DNA of 64,000 nt from Iodobacter fluviatilis. GTDB lineage: Bacteria; Pseudomonadota; Gammaproteobacteria; Burkholderiales; Chitinibacteraceae. The position numbers were made by a program, and so were the translations under genes. A model generated the notes under the pieces. It made no database searches. It saw only the letters and a program-made list of their open reading frames with translations, and was not told the DNA's origin. The stretch spans positions 434,001-498,000 of the forward strand of contig NZ_UGHR01000004.1 in assembly GCF_900451195.1 (NCBI RefSeq), in the 5' to 3' direction. Each line of letters starts with the position of its first letter. Position 1 is the first letter of the stretch. Shown here one piece after another: positions 50,435 through 60,583 of this stretch.

Positions 50435-51280
50435 TCAGGCTGTTTTCTCTTCCAAAATATACTTCGCACCCTTGCCTTGACCAAGGATTTTCACCAGATA
50501 GGGCATGGTTTCCCTAAGGGTTGCAGCCAGTGTCCAAGGCGGGTTCAAAATAAACATACCGCTGCCGTGCATGCCAAAGCCGTCTGCCGATGGGCTTTGT
50601 ACGCTCAGCGCCACATGCAGCCAGCTATTGACGCCTAATTTTTTTAATTCTTCTGGTAGTTGTTTTGATTCTGCTCGTTGTAGCTGCGGATACCAGATTG
50701 CATAAGTGCCGGTGGCAAAGCGGCTCAGCGCTTCGTGCAGCATGTTGATCACATAGTCATAATCGTTTTTATCTTCATAAGGCGGATCAATCAGCGTTAC
50801 ACCACGGCGGGGTGGAGGGGGTAGCACGGCTTTAATCCCTGCAAAACCATCGCCTGCAATCACGGCCACACGGCGGCCTGCTTCGGCGAAATTCTCTTTC
50901 AGGATTTTGCTATCTGAGCTGTGCAATTCAAACAGGCGCAAGCGATCGGTGGGGCGCAGCAGCTGATCGGCTACATAGGGCGAGCCAGGGTACAGGTTCA
51001 GCTTGCCATCTGGATTAAGCGCTTTCACCACATCCACATATTCGGCGATGGATTCAGGCAAATCGTCCCGTTCCCACAGGCGGGCGATGCCGCTTTCAAA
51101 CTCGGCGTTTTTAGTGGCATAACCCTCGGTTAGCGAGTAAACCCCCGCGCCGGAATGGGTGTCGATATACCAGTAGGATTTATCTTTCTGATTAAAGTAA
51201 GACAAAATTTGCGTTTGGATATAGTGCTTCAGCACATCGGCATGGTTGCCTGCGTGAAAAGCGTGGCGGTAGCTAAGCAT
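50435..51280 (-). CDS. rlmJ: 23S rRNA (adenine-2030-N6)-methyltransferase
   Basis: N6-methylates A2030 of 23S rRNA. 281 residues. The start LSYRHAFHAGNHADVLKH and DTHSGAGVYSL (SAM site) are diagnostic, with the catalytic motif LIDPPYEDKNDYDYV (DPPY). Full length. A hairpin follows before the glycosyltransferase gene. Confidence 0.96.
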   Translation of the reverse strand: MLSYRHAFHAGNHADVLKHYIQTQILSYFNQKDKSYWYIDTHSGAGVYSLTEGYATKNAEFESGIARLWERDDLPESIAEYVDVVKALNPDGKLNLYPGSPYVADQLLRPTDRLRLFELHSSDSKILKENFAEAGRRVAVIAGDGFAGIKAVLPPPPRRGVTLIDPPYEDKNDYDYVINMLHEALSRFATGTYAIWYPQLQRAESKQLPEELKKLGVNSWLHVALSVQSPSADGFGMHGSGMFILNPPWTLAATLRETMPYLVKILGQGKGAKYILEEKTA

Positions 51281-51310
51281 AACAATCTCTTTATTAACAA
51301 ATCATAAAAG

Positions 51311-51327
51311 GGAGGGTGAAACCCACC
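51311..51327. repeat. short hairpin between rlmJ and a glycosyltransferase gene
   Basis: AGGGTG and CACCCT arms separated by AAACC, inside GGAGGGTGAAACCCACCCTAC. This word pair is of a common REP-like type in proteobacteria. Confidence 0.5.
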
Positions 51328-52428
51328 CTACAGGTCGTTTTTGGGGTTTTTGCTGTCCAGGCAGAGGTTTATCCATTGTTGCAGGATCTGCCCAGATGAA
51401 TAATGTTTTGCCCGCTGTTTCAGCCATATGGACAGCTCAGGACGGTGTTGTGTGGCGATGAGTTCTGCCAGTGCTTTCCCGCTTGCGGTTTCAACTACAA
51501 ACTCGCTGCGCCTTTTGCCAAACAGCTCATATACGCCACCTGCATTGGTGGATGCCACGACCACACCCAGCGGCATGGCTTCTAGCACCACCAAGGGGCA
51601 GCCTTCAAAGCTGGAAGTCAGCAGTAGCACATCGGCGGCAGCGAGGTAATCGCCTACATTACTTTGGTGGCCCGCAAAGCTGATTTGCTGATCCAGCTGC
51701 CTCGCTTTAGCGCTGTTTTTAAGCCAGTCTTCCAGTGGGCCATCACCCACTATGGTAAGCCTAGTGGGGATGCCTTTTTTATTTAGGCACTCTAAGGTAT
51801 CCAGCCACAGATGGGGCTGTTTTTCTACGGCAATACGGCCCACGAAGAGCAGTTGCAGGGTGTGGCTGGCCGGTTTTTCTGGATAAACTTTGGCCTCTTT
51901 TTCATCCACAAAATTAGGCAAAACTTGCCAGTTATCGCCAATGGGCTGTTTGAGCCAACGCGCCAGTGAATCCCTTGCGTGCTCAGATACAAACACCAAT
52001 TCATTTAAGCGCCGGTAGATATATTGGCAGGCCCTGCGGTGAATCGGGTTCATGGTGGCGAATTGGTCCAGCTCAAACAGTGGCCCGTGTACCCAGCCCA
52101 TCACCCGCGTTTTTAAACCGCGCGTGACGGCATAGGCCATATAGAGCGGCATTAAAAAAGTAGCGGCAATTAAGATATCGGCGTCTTTAATCTGCTGCCT
52201 TGCCGCGCGCCAGCCAGCCAGCCAAGTCCATGGTTTTTTACCCTGCCAGGTGGCCGATAAATCGATGATTTTGGTCGAGCCAGTACGCGTCGCCCATAGA
52301 TTGCGATTGCCCCCCAACATCACAATGCTGACCTCAAAGCCGTGTGCAATCAGCCCTTCAGACACAAGGGTCACACAACGCTCCACGCCACCCAGGCCCA
52401 GATCACGGACAAAAAATACTATTTTCAT
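51328..52428 (-). CDS. glycosyltransferase family 4 protein
   Basis: GT-B fold glycosyltransferase of 366 residues, cytoplasmic face. MKIVFFVRDLGLGGVERC at the N-terminus, and in the nucleotide-sugar domain LLFVGRIAVEKQPHLWLDTLE, LTIVGDGPLEDWLK and AADVLLLTSSFEGCPLVVLEAM (E-x7-E). Acceptor and sugar unknown. It is the last of three minus-strand genes with a GT2 and a flippase, a small surface-glycan group. Confidence 0.92.
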   Translation of the reverse strand: MKIVFFVRDLGLGGVERCVTLVSEGLIAHGFEVSIVMLGGNRNLWATRTGSTKIIDLSATWQGKKPWTWLAGWRAARQQIKDADILIAATFLMPLYMAYAVTRGLKTRVMGWVHGPLFELDQFATMNPIHRRACQYIYRRLNELVFVSEHARDSLARWLKQPIGDNWQVLPNFVDEKEAKVYPEKPASHTLQLLFVGRIAVEKQPHLWLDTLECLNKKGIPTRLTIVGDGPLEDWLKNSAKARQLDQQISFAGHQSNVGDYLAAADVLLLTSSFEGCPLVVLEAMPLGVVVASTNAGGVYELFGKRRSEFVVETASGKALAELIATQHRPELSIWLKQRAKHYSSGQILQQWINLCLDSKNPKNDL

Positions 52429-52470
52429 GAGGGCCTTAAAGTAAAAATTGCGACGAAGTCGCTACATATC

Positions 52471-52507
52471 CCCCTCTCCCATTTGGGGAGAGAGATAGGG
52501 GAGAGGG
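52471..52507. repeat. REP-like palindrome
   Basis: CCCTCTCCC (52472-52480) with GGGAGAGGG (52499-52507), with internal GGGGAGAG/CTCTCCC pairs. Lies in the 93-nt gap between GT4 and GT2 genes. Pattern of widely repeated CCCCTCTCCC-type extragenic palindromes. Confidence 0.6.
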
Positions 52508-52521
52508 CGGCAAGGCGCCTC

Positions 52522-53547
52522 TTAGATGCCTAATCTTAGTTTTTTAATTAACTGCCAAGCCTTATCGCCAATTAAACAGCGGATTTTTTGGCGCTTTAGT
52601 TTGCTTATTTCGCTGGCTGGCGGCGGCAGAGTTTGGCTTAGAGCCTGTACTTTGCCTAGTAAAAATAGATTCACCCCAGAGGTGCGTTGTAGGGTATCGA
52701 CCCAAACTTCACCCAGTGGGCTGCGGCTTGCTGGCCAAGCCTCTGCAAGTTGCAGATAAAAATCGCACATCCAGTCAAATTCGGCACGGCTGAGCTGGCG
52801 GGCGGGCTCTGCCAGCTCTACAAAGCGGTCTGCACGTTTTTGCATGGCGGCGGGCAGGGCGAAGCGGGCGTATTTGCTGCGGATGATTTGTGCGGTGGCA
52901 CGCAGCTCATCCTTTTTACTTTGGGTGATTTGCCCAGCGTGGCAGCGGTAATCCAGCAGCACTTCCGGCACGGTGGTAAACGTTGCGCCCACTTCGGCCA
53001 GGGTGCACCAGAGCGCGTAGTCTTCGGCGTGCACGGCGTGGGGCGGGTAAGGGTTGGCTTTGAGCAGCGCCGCCCTAGCAATCACACTGGGGTGGGCAAA
53101 GGCGGAGTTAAACAAGAGCATGGCCTTGATGGCCCCATCGCTGCTGGGCGTCATCCATTCACCGGTTTTATCGCCAAAAAAACGGATCCAGCTGCCGCAG
53201 ACATCAGCTCCTGTTGCTTGCAGGCGCTGGAGCTGTTTTTCAATTCGCTGCGGGTGGCAGATATCATCCGCATCTATGCGGGCAATCCATTCACCGCGCG
53301 CCACGGCAATCGCCTCGTTCAGCGTTGAAATCAGGCCGCGGTTTGCTCTGGAAATAACGATAAAGCGCGGGTCTTGCTGCGCGTGTTGCTGCAAGAGTGC
53401 CAAAGTGGCATCAGAGGAGCCATCGTCAATGGCAATGCATTCAAACTGTTTAAAGCTTTGCTGGCTAATGGAGTCGAGTGTGGCTTGCAAAAACGCTGCC
53501 GAGTTATAGCAGGGCAAGACAAAGCTGACTATTGGAGCGGTGTTCAT
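52522..53547 (-). CDS. glycosyltransferase family 2 protein
   Basis: GT-A glycosyltransferase of 341 residues. APIVSFVLPCYNSAAFLQATLDSISQQSFKQFECIAIDDGSSD and RANRGLISTLNEAIAVARGEWIARIDADDICHPQRIEKQL carry the DDG and DxD motifs. The C-terminal part is typical of surface polysaccharide GT2s. Works with the neighbouring GT4 and flippase, by context. Confidence 0.93.
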   Translation of the reverse strand: MNTAPIVSFVLPCYNSAAFLQATLDSISQQSFKQFECIAIDDGSSDATLALLQQHAQQDPRFIVISRANRGLISTLNEAIAVARGEWIARIDADDICHPQRIEKQLQRLQATGADVCGSWIRFFGDKTGEWMTPSSDGAIKAMLLFNSAFAHPSVIARAALLKANPYPPHAVHAEDYALWCTLAEVGATFTTVPEVLLDYRCHAGQITQSKKDELRATAQIIRSKYARFALPAAMQKRADRFVELAEPARQLSRAEFDWMCDFYLQLAEAWPASRSPLGEVWVDTLQRTSGVNLFLLGKVQALSQTLPPPASEISKLKRQKIRCLIGDKAWQLIKKLRLGI

Positions 53548-53628
53548 TAAATTTAAGATCTCTAGCGGGTTTATATCTGCATTGGATTTAAGCCACTGCA
53601 GGGAGTATTTTTGAATATAAAGGCAGTA

Positions 53629-54915
53629 CTAGCTTGCTTTTAGTATCTGCCTTGCCCGCCACCAGAAGGCCAGCATAATAAAGCACTCTACTGTCAGCAC
53701 ACTTTGCGCGGCCCTTATCGCCGCCTCGCTTGAGCCTGGCACCCACCAGCACATTAGGCCCACATTCAATAAGCCCGCTGCGATCAGCACACGGCTGAAG
53801 TAGCGCTCAAAACCAAAGACCAGTAGCGTTTGCTGGCCGAACACCATGGCCACGGCGCCTAATAAAATCACCGGGGCCAGCCACAGCATGATGGATTGGG
53901 ACTGGGCAAGTAATAGCAAAGCCTTGCTGATATTGGCCTGATCGCCAAAGATTGCCACGCTGATCTGGCTAAATAGCGGCAGAAACAACATCAGCGCCAG
54001 CGTCATGCCTAGGGCTACTGCGCCCTGGATCTTTAAAGCCTTGCTAATGAGTTGCAGTGCTGCGGGTTTATCGTGTTTGGCCAGCTGAGCGATGCGCGGG
54101 TAACTGGCCTGAATCAGCGGGCCAAGCAGGCCTTGGGCGATATACACCAGCTTGCTGGCCGCGGCAAACAGCCCAACCTGTAAAGGCAGCGCAAACTTGC
54201 CAAGTAAAACCGTGGTGGAGGTGGTGTAGAGGCTGGTAGAAATGGCTGATAGAAAAAATGGCCAGCTGGTTTTGAGCGGCTCTTTCAAATCAGCGAGAGA
54301 TACTTTTACCCAGGCCGGTTTGGGTGCTCCCCAGCCGCTTAACCACCAGATGATGCCCGCCAGAATTTGGGGTGCTGCTTGCAAAATCACCGCCACTGCA
54401 ATGTCATCCGGCCCTTCTACCCAGTAAAGCAAAAAGCCCAGCATGAGCACGCGGGTAAACACGGAAAGCGCCGCGCAGGATTTAAGTTTTTCCATTCCCT
54501 GGAAATACCAATAGGGGAACAGCACCGAGCTGAGTAAATACAGCTGGCTCCAGAAAAACACGTCGCTATGCGCTTGCCATGGCTGATCGAGCAGCAGGGT
54601 GAAAATCAGCAGAAACAGGCTGGAGGCGATCATGAGCAGGGTTTTGGCTAGTGTCACCCGCCAGAAAATCTTTGCCGCCGCCTGCGGGTCGTCTCGGTGC
54701 TGGGCCAGATCCCGGACGGCCGATAAATTAAAGCCAAAATCGGTCAGCAGCACGCCGTACTGAATCACAGAAAAAGCGTAGTTCATCACCCCAAAACCTT
54801 CTAGACCCAGCTTGAGGGTTAAAAAAGGGAAGGTAAAAAAGGACACAAAGTAATTCAGCCCCTGCACCAGATACAGGGCAATAACATCGGATTTGTGACT
54901 GCTTGAGGCGGACAT
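53629..54915 (-). CDS. polysaccharide flippase (Wzx/MATE-like, oligosaccharide transporter)
   Basis: Inner-membrane protein of 428 residues with about 12 membrane segments, from YLVQGLNYFVSFFTFPFLTLKLGLEGFGVMNYAFSVIQYGVLLTDFGFNLSAVRDLAQHRDD. This is the classical O-antigen flippase (RfbX/Wzx) opening. ATG chosen at 54915; ribosome site poor. It is likely to move the lipid-linked glycan built by the two glycosyltransferases. Confidence 0.88.
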   Translation of the reverse strand: MSASSSHKSDVIALYLVQGLNYFVSFFTFPFLTLKLGLEGFGVMNYAFSVIQYGVLLTDFGFNLSAVRDLAQHRDDPQAAAKIFWRVTLAKTLLMIASSLFLLIFTLLLDQPWQAHSDVFFWSQLYLLSSVLFPYWYFQGMEKLKSCAALSVFTRVLMLGFLLYWVEGPDDIAVAVILQAAPQILAGIIWWLSGWGAPKPAWVKVSLADLKEPLKTSWPFFLSAISTSLYTTSTTVLLGKFALPLQVGLFAAASKLVYIAQGLLGPLIQASYPRIAQLAKHDKPAALQLISKALKIQGAVALGMTLALMLFLPLFSQISVAIFGDQANISKALLLLAQSQSIMLWLAPVILLGAVAMVFGQQTLLVFGFERYFSRVLIAAGLLNVGLMCWWVPGSSEAAIRAAQSVLTVECFIMLAFWWRARQILKAS

Positions 54916-55143
54916 GGCAAGGCTTTCAAAAATGAAGCAGGGATTGTACCGCATCACGGCCAAGCACTAAGCGGCGGCGGGCTGATTAAAAGCAATACCA
55001 GCACGCTTAAAGCAGCACAGCAAAAAATCTTATCTTGATTGATGACGGCTTATTCCTGTTTGGCGCAGTTTATCGCAAGCTTGAATTGGCCATTTATTTG
55101 CTGAGTATGCTTGAGGCATCACTTGTTTAGCTGGGGCTGCGAT

Positions 55144-55278
55144 ATGCAAGCACTATTTACACCAGCAGCTGTTTGGGTGTGGGCAGTTTTAAGCGGTTTA
55201 ATTTTTTCTGGTCTGCGCGGTTTGAAAGATCAGGAATTGCGCCTGTCTGTGCTTGCTGGATATGAATGCGTAGTTTGA
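55144..55278 (+). CDS. short open frame, possible truncated membrane protein
   Basis: 44 codons from ATG, MQALFTPAAVWVWAVLSGLIFSGLRG then KDQELRLSVLAGYECVV. One hydrophobic segment. The opening resembles the first part of a longer multi-pass membrane protein family, so this may be a fragment rather than a gene. Weak ribosome site. The stop is 12 nt before the DUF2306 gene. The remaining gap 54964-55143 shows nothing. Confidence 0.3.
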   Translation: MQALFTPAAVWVWAVLSGLIFSGLRGLKDQELRLSVLAGYECVV

Positions 55279-55290
55279 TAAGGAGAAAAG

Positions 55291-55659
55291 ATGTCAGTCA
55301 TGCTTCATTTATTCGCCGCATTCTGGGTCTTGATCGTTGGAGCGCTGCAAATAGCGCGGCCCAAGGGCACAAGCATGCATAAAGCGCTGGGTAAGTCATG
55401 GATGCTGGCCATGCTGCTGGTGGCCGTGTCGTCATTCTGGATTAAAAGTGCCATGAATGTGTTTATGGGCTATGGCCCTATCCATTTACTTTCGCTGTGG
55501 GTCCTGGTTTGCGTCTGTGCATCAATTCATTTTGCACGGCAAGGCAATATCAAAAAGCACAAGGGTTTTGCGGTGGGGGCATTTTACGGTGCAATTGGGG
55601 CGGGCCTTGCAGCGGTGGCCATGCCGGGCCGGTTGTTGCATGTGTTTTTATTTGGCTAG
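55291..55659 (+). CDS. DUF2306 family membrane protein
   Basis: A 122-residue, four-segment inner-membrane protein (MLHLFAAFWVLIVGALQIARPKGTSMHKALGKSWMLAMLLVAVSSFWI, then GPIHLLSLWVLVCVCASIHFARQGNIKKHKGFAVGAFYGAIGAGLAAVAMPGRLL). The HR-type core 'MHKALGK' and 'KHKGFAVGAFYGAI' match the DUF2306 group. Role unknown. GGAG site upstream. Confidence 0.8.
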   Translation: MSVMLHLFAAFWVLIVGALQIARPKGTSMHKALGKSWMLAMLLVAVSSFWIKSAMNVFMGYGPIHLLSLWVLVCVCASIHFARQGNIKKHKGFAVGAFYGAIGAGLAAVAMPGRLLHVFLFG

Positions 55660-55709
55660 TCCGGCTTATCTTGTGTAGGCTTTCACCAAGCCTGCTATCG
55701 GAAGCCACC

Positions 55710-57401
55710 ATGCATCTATTGCGCTTACAAATCACCAATTTTCGGGGCATCAGCCAAATTGATTTAAGCCTAGAGCGCGAGCGCACTGCGCTGTTTGGCG
55801 AAAACAACTGGGGCAAGACCAGTTTGATTACTGCACTAACCCGCTGCTTGAGCGAGGCGGTGCCGCTGGATGTGCTGTTTACCCATGAAGATTTTCACCG
55901 TGTGGCCAATACGCGGGCGACGATTGCGCGGCGTTTAAATATCACCTTGTTTTTCTGTGGTGCAAGTGATGAAGCCTTGCCCGACCCTGCTTTGCAGGAT
56001 TTAAGCTGGCAGGATGAAGAGGGGCGGCAGTGGCTGGCTTTGCGTTTCTCGGCCGAGCGTTATGGTCATGGCGAGGTGCGCAGCCACCGCAGCTTTATTG
56101 ATATGCAGGGCGCGGAGCGGCAGCACTCGGCCAGCGATGAGTTGGCGGTGTTACTGATTCGCCATCACCCCGTGCTGCGTTTTCGCGATATGCAGCTGAC
56201 TGATTGGTTAGAGCACCCACGCCTCGCGCAAAAAAACCGCAGTGATGATCCGCCTCAGCCCGCATCCGCCGCTGTGCGTGCCGTATTTGAGCGCATTCTT
56301 ACTCTACCGCATCAGCTGCACCCGCAGGAGCTGACTCAAGGCTTGGATGCTGTAGAGCAGTTTTTGTCAGAGCACGCCGAGCTGCTGCAAGCACCCGTAC
56401 CCCTGCAGCGCCTTGCCAAGCAAATTGCCAGCACGCCATTTAATTTACGTGATGACGACAGCCTGCTCGATATCGCAGGTCGAGCCGGATCCAGCCAGCG
56501 GCGGGTGGCGCTTTTAATGCTGCTGGGGGCGCTGATTAATGCCCGTGGCGATCTGCCCTTGCAACAGGGCGCGCATCCCATTTTGTTAATGGAAGACCCA
56601 GAAACCCATTTACACCCGATACAGCTGGCGATGATGTGGGGGCTGATTGAGCAATTGCCGTTGCAAAAACTGATTACTACTAATCATGGTGATTTGCTGG
56701 CGAGTTTCCCGCATCAGGCCTTACGCCGTCTGGTGCGCCGCCATCAGCATGTACACGTTTATCATGTTGGAGAACAGGCCTTATCGGCCAGTGATGCGCG
56801 TAAAGTGGCGTTTCATATTCGCGCCAATCGCGCCAGCAGCATGTTTGCCCGTGTTTGGCTGCTGGTTGAAGGGGAAACCGAATTTTGGCTGATGCCCGAG
56901 CTGGCGCGGATTTACGGCGTGAATTTCCCTGTGGAGGGCATACGCTGCGTTGAGTTTGCCCAGGCAGGCTTAACGCCGCTGATTAAATTTGCCGATCGCT
57001 TAGGGATAGTTTGGCATTTGATTGCCGATGGCGACGAGGCAGGCCAGCGTTATATTGCCAAAGCCCGCAGCCTGCTCAGTGACCGGCCTGATGCGCTGCA
57101 TATTACGGCGCTGGCAAGCCGCGATATTGAACATTATTTATGGGACAACGGTTTTGCTGATACTTATCGCAATGCCGCTAAACCCCGTGGCCCGCTCAAT
57201 CACTGGCATCAGGCTGCGATGGACGCTGCACCGCCTCGCCCTGATGAAGAAATTATCCAGCGTGCGCTGCGTTATCACTCCAAACCCGGCATGGCGCTAG
57301 AAATAGCCGAAGCCGCCGAAATTGCCGGCGCAGAAGCCATCCCACAAGAATTACAGCAGATGTTTGACACCCTGCAGCAGTTAGCGAGTTATAGCGAGTA
57401 A
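55710..57401 (+). CDS. OLD family ATP-dependent nuclease (AAA + TOPRIM, YbjD-like)
   Basis: A 563-residue protein with an N-terminal ABC/SMC-like ATPase: Walker A GENNWGKTS (30-38), Walker B ILLMEDPETHLHP (291-303). A C-terminal TOPRIM domain follows: LLVEGETEFWL (E387) and IADGDEAGQRY (D440-x-D442). It is the class of solitary OLD / DUF2813 (YbjD) nucleases; no UvrD-like partner (Gabija-type) or other defence gene follows. It may act in DNA repair or phage exclusion. The start at 55710 was chosen because the longer reading overlaps the DUF2306 gene in another frame. Confidence 0.88.
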   Translation: MHLLRLQITNFRGISQIDLSLERERTALFGENNWGKTSLITALTRCLSEAVPLDVLFTHEDFHRVANTRATIARRLNITLFFCGASDEALPDPALQDLSWQDEEGRQWLALRFSAERYGHGEVRSHRSFIDMQGAERQHSASDELAVLLIRHHPVLRFRDMQLTDWLEHPRLAQKNRSDDPPQPASAAVRAVFERILTLPHQLHPQELTQGLDAVEQFLSEHAELLQAPVPLQRLAKQIASTPFNLRDDDSLLDIAGRAGSSQRRVALLMLLGALINARGDLPLQQGAHPILLMEDPETHLHPIQLAMMWGLIEQLPLQKLITTNHGDLLASFPHQALRRLVRRHQHVHVYHVGEQALSASDARKVAFHIRANRASSMFARVWLLVEGETEFWLMPELARIYGVNFPVEGIRCVEFAQAGLTPLIKFADRLGIVWHLIADGDEAGQRYIAKARSLLSDRPDALHITALASRDIEHYLWDNGFADTYRNAAKPRGPLNHWHQAAMDAAPPRPDEEIIQRALRYHSKPGMALEIAEAAEIAGAEAIPQELQQMFDTLQQLASYSE

Positions 57402-57755
57402 GGCTAAGCGGAGGTTTGCTTAATAAACTTAAATCTTGAAACAGGAAGATGACAGAGGACGCGGAGAAAAAATATTTGGGATGTGCCGAAGCAGCTAATT
57501 ACTTTATATATTGGCAATCGTCTTAAAAAGTTGTATTTGGATTTTTCCCAATTTTTATACATTGATTTACAAATTAATGACAAATAAATATTGACCGGTG
57601 TTTGTGCGTGTAATAACTTAGCAAGGATTGCTGAGAATGATTGTTTCCCTGATTTAATTCTCTACATATCTTCATTATTTGTAACAAATCTCATTTTTAA
57701 ATAATGGCTTTTTATGTGGCCAGCCCTTTATGCGGCTTTTATATGGGAAGTATCG
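57402..57755. other. 354-nt intergenic region, nothing identified
   Basis: AT-rich gap between the OLD nuclease and a secreted unknown. No convincing promoter, RNA gene or coding frame was seen. Confidence 0.5.
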
Positions 57756-58502
57756 ATGAATCTATTTTTTAAAAGAATAATTGCTATATCGCCACTATTA
57801 TTTTCTTCGGCTCTTTATGCCTCAGAAACGGCCTCCGAGACGGAAGCCATTAAGCTGGATGCTGTGACGACAAGTGGGATAAAAGACGCAGATTGGAAAC
57901 CCTATGCAAGTATGCTTAAGGGAATGGATGCTTATGATAAATTTAAATATCATGCACCTACTGCGCCGTTAAAATTTATTATCAGGCCAGAAAAAGGCAG
58001 GGCTCTTATTCCCGGGCTGGCTTTGCGAATCGAAGATGAAGGAAGTTCAATTGCCGTACCCATTGCTGAGGATGGCACGTTTATCCTGCCAAGGGATCAG
58101 GCATTGGCGGATAAAAAAGCAGAAATGGTATTAAACCAGAAAAAAGGTTATCTATGGACTGCGCGTATTTTAAGTGCTAATTCTTCAGAGAATGCATGGC
58201 GACTAGGCGATATGCGTTTGCAGTGTGAAGTAATGGTGGCGATAAATAAAGACAGCTTGTCATTTATTGCCCGAACTGCGCTATTAGCTATCGATCCATG
58301 CCATTCAAGTTTGATTCATCTGGTTCGTGAATTGCCACCCAAATCGAATGAACTGATTGCGGTATATGCGGGAAAGAGAGAGAAAGTAGAGTTGAGCGAA
58401 GATAAAGGAAAAATATATTTTAGAATTCCTTTAGAAAATGACAAATATCCAGATGATACTTTTTTTGAAATTCAATACCCTGATCAAACCGCCGCTAAAT
58501 AA
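57756..58502 (+). CDS. hypothetical secreted protein
   Basis: 248 residues. Signal peptide MNLFFKRIIAISPLLFSSALYAS, then a soluble domain with two cysteines (RLQCEV and IDPCHSS), probably a disulfide. No family recognised. The ATG at 57756 has a GGGAAG site; an earlier start at 57714 is less likely. Confidence 0.7.
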   Translation: MNLFFKRIIAISPLLFSSALYASETASETEAIKLDAVTTSGIKDADWKPYASMLKGMDAYDKFKYHAPTAPLKFIIRPEKGRALIPGLALRIEDEGSSIAVPIAEDGTFILPRDQALADKKAEMVLNQKKGYLWTARILSANSSENAWRLGDMRLQCEVMVAINKDSLSFIARTALLAIDPCHSSLIHLVRELPPKSNELIAVYAGKREKVELSEDKGKIYFRIPLENDKYPDDTFFEIQYPDQTAAK

Positions 58503-58570
58503 GTGTTTTAAAAAATCAATGCAGGGAAGTCAGTTGCAGGCGGTAGCGTGCGGGCATAAATTGTGCCTGC

Positions 58571-60328
58571 TTACATGGCTTCTATTAACTCCGCCAGTGC
58601 TTGTTTTAATAAAGCAGGGCGCAATGGTTTCGTTAAAAATAAATCCATCCCTGCATTAATACATAATTGTTTGTCTTCTTCCAAAGCATTCGCGGTCAGG
58701 GCCATAATAGGGAGGCGTTTGCCTGCCGGGTTGGCTTGTTCTTGTGCGCGGATAAAGCGGGTGGCTTCCAAACCATCCATTTCCGGCATTTGCATATCCA
58801 TTAAAACCAGATCCACTTTTTCTTTGGCAAGAAAGTCTAAGGCTAACTGGCCATTCGCCGCGCTGAATACGGTATGCCCATCATTTTCTAATAAGCGTGT
58901 TGCCACCAAGCGGTTGGTTGGATTATCTTCGGCCAGCAATACACGCAATTTACGTGGTGGTGTCTGGATATCTGTAATTTGGATATTGTCTTCCGGCAAA
59001 ATACCTTGAGGAAAAGTCAGCGAAAATTTAAATTGAGATCCAATCCGTTGTTCACTATGGGCAATTAATTCCCCGCCCATGGCTTTAACTAAACGGCGTG
59101 CAATAGTCAGGCCCAGCCCGGTGCCTGTGTATTCGCGAGTAGAAGAGCCATCGGCTTGCACAAAGGCCTCAAATATATGGGGTAAGCGCTCTGCTGAAAT
59201 ACCGATTCCGCTGTCAATAACGGTGAAATCAATATGGTAATAAGATTGTTTTAATTGTACTTTTACATGTAAAACCACTTGCCCGTGGTTGGTAAATTTA
59301 ATGGCATTGCCGAGTAAATTGACTAATACCTGCCGCAGGCGCAAGCCATCACCCAATATCACAATATTGGGGTCTCCTTGGTAATCCAGAGTTAGCTTTA
59401 AACCTTTATTGCAGGCAGCCAGCTTGAACATTTGCTGCGTTTCTTTAAGCAGCACAGATAAATCAATGGGTTTTTTGTGAAGGGTGAGGCAATTAGCCTC
59501 CATTTTGGATAGGTCGAGTACGTCGTTTACCAGTTCTAATAGTAAATCGGCTGAATTACAAATAACGCCGACAGTTTCTTTTTGCAGGGGGGACAGCGGG
59601 CTTTGTTCTAATAAGTGCGCCATACCTAAAATGCCATTCATGGGGGTGCGAATTTCGTGGCTGACATTGGCAATAAATTCGCTTTTTGCCCGGTTGGCAA
59701 GTTCAGCATCATTTCTGGCTTTGGCTAAGTCTTCGGCAAGGCGTGTCTGATCTAATTCTAAAATAAGGCTTTCAACAATCGTATCGTGATAGGAGCGTGC
59801 GCTTTTCATGAGCGTGAATAAAAAGAATAAACTCATTCCGCCTAGGGTTAAATCCATTTGCGTAGGTTGTACACAGGCATTAATGATAATAGGCAGCATC
59901 ATCAGGCCTGCATAAATACGCATCGCAGGAATCATAGGCCCTAATATGGGCAGAGAGCCAACAACTAAGCCTGAGAAAACAAAGGCGGTAAACATATTAA
60001 GTAAGATGCTGCTGGTCAGCATAAAATAAATGCCACCAGAACACCAAATCACGCCTGTTGCAGCAACGCCCAGCAAGTGCACTTTTCGCCAATAAGTAAA
60101 ATGGTGAGCGGCAGGGGTTTGTTGATATTGTTTAAAAATGGTAAGGCGATAAACCGCAAGGCTGCAGGTAAGTAGCAACCAGCCCGATAAAATGAAAAGA
60201 GAGTGGTCGTCCCGATGCGCAATAAACAAGATGCAGGCCGCAATCATGCCGATAATTTGCCCGCTGTGAGCATTGCGGTAGCTAAGCGCTGTGGTTCGTT
60301 GCAATACGGCAGGGTCGTTAATTTGCAT
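58571..60328 (-). CDS. hybrid sensor histidine kinase / response regulator
   Basis: Membrane sensor of 585 residues. About six membrane segments occupy 20-175. A short coiled-coil stretch (185-215) leads to HisKA with H224 ([16 protein letters not shown]), HATPase with N341 ([13 protein letters not shown]), DSGIG and [11 protein letters not shown]-terminal receiver has the phospho-acceptor D511 ([13 protein letters not shown]) and AEDNPTN. No PAS or periplasmic domain, so the signal is likely membrane-derived. No HPt or output gene nearby. Confidence 0.95.
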   Translation of the reverse strand: MQINDPAVLQRTTALSYRNAHSGQIIGMIAACILFIAHRDDHSLFILSGWLLLTCSLAVYRLTIFKQYQQTPAAHHFTYWRKVHLLGVAATGVIWCSGGIYFMLTSSILLNMFTAFVFSGLVVGSLPILGPMIPAMRIYAGLMMLPIIINACVQPTQMDLTLGGMSLFFLFTLMKSARSYHDTIVESLILELDQTRLAEDLAKARNDAELANRAKSEFIANVSHEIRTPMNGILGMAHLLEQSPLSPLQKETVGVICNSADLLLELVNDVLDLSKMEANCLTLHKKPIDLSVLLKETQQMFKLAACNKGLKLTLDYQGDPNIVILGDGLRLRQVLVNLLGNAIKFTNHGQVVLHVKVQLKQSYYHIDFTVIDSGIGISAERLPHIFEAFVQADGSSTREYTGTGLGLTIARRLVKAMGGELIAHSEQRIGSQFKFSLTFPQGILPEDNIQITDIQTPPRKLRVLLAEDNPTNRLVATRLLENDGHTVFSAANGQLALDFLAKEKVDLVLMDMQMPEMDGLEATRFIRAQEQANPAGKRLPIMALTANALEEDKQLCINAGMDLFLTKPLRPALLKQALAELIEAM

Positions 60329-60503
60329 GGATGCAGGCTTTAAAAGCGTTTTTGGGCCATCGTGTTTTACCTGCTACAGGCAGGTAACGATGCAATTTGT
60401 ATCATTTTATGCTTAATTTAACACACGCATTAAATTACACAAGGTTTAAGCGTTTGCTGGTGCATGGCTGTCGCAGTTGCTGGCTGCCTCATGGTTTGAA
60501 TGC

Positions 60504-60540
60504 AACAAAGGCGCATAAAAATGCGCCTTTGTTTTATTTT
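60504..60540. terminator. perfect terminator hairpin between galE and the histidine kinase
   Basis: Perfect 13-nt arms (60504-60516 and 60521-60533) with AAAA loop, AACAAAGGCGCAT and its complement. On the plus strand it is followed by TTTATTTT. Placed to end the leftward galE transcript. Confidence 0.8.
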
Positions 60541-60583
60541 GAATTAAATTTCCCTGCCGTAATTTTCTGGCCCGGCTGTTTAA

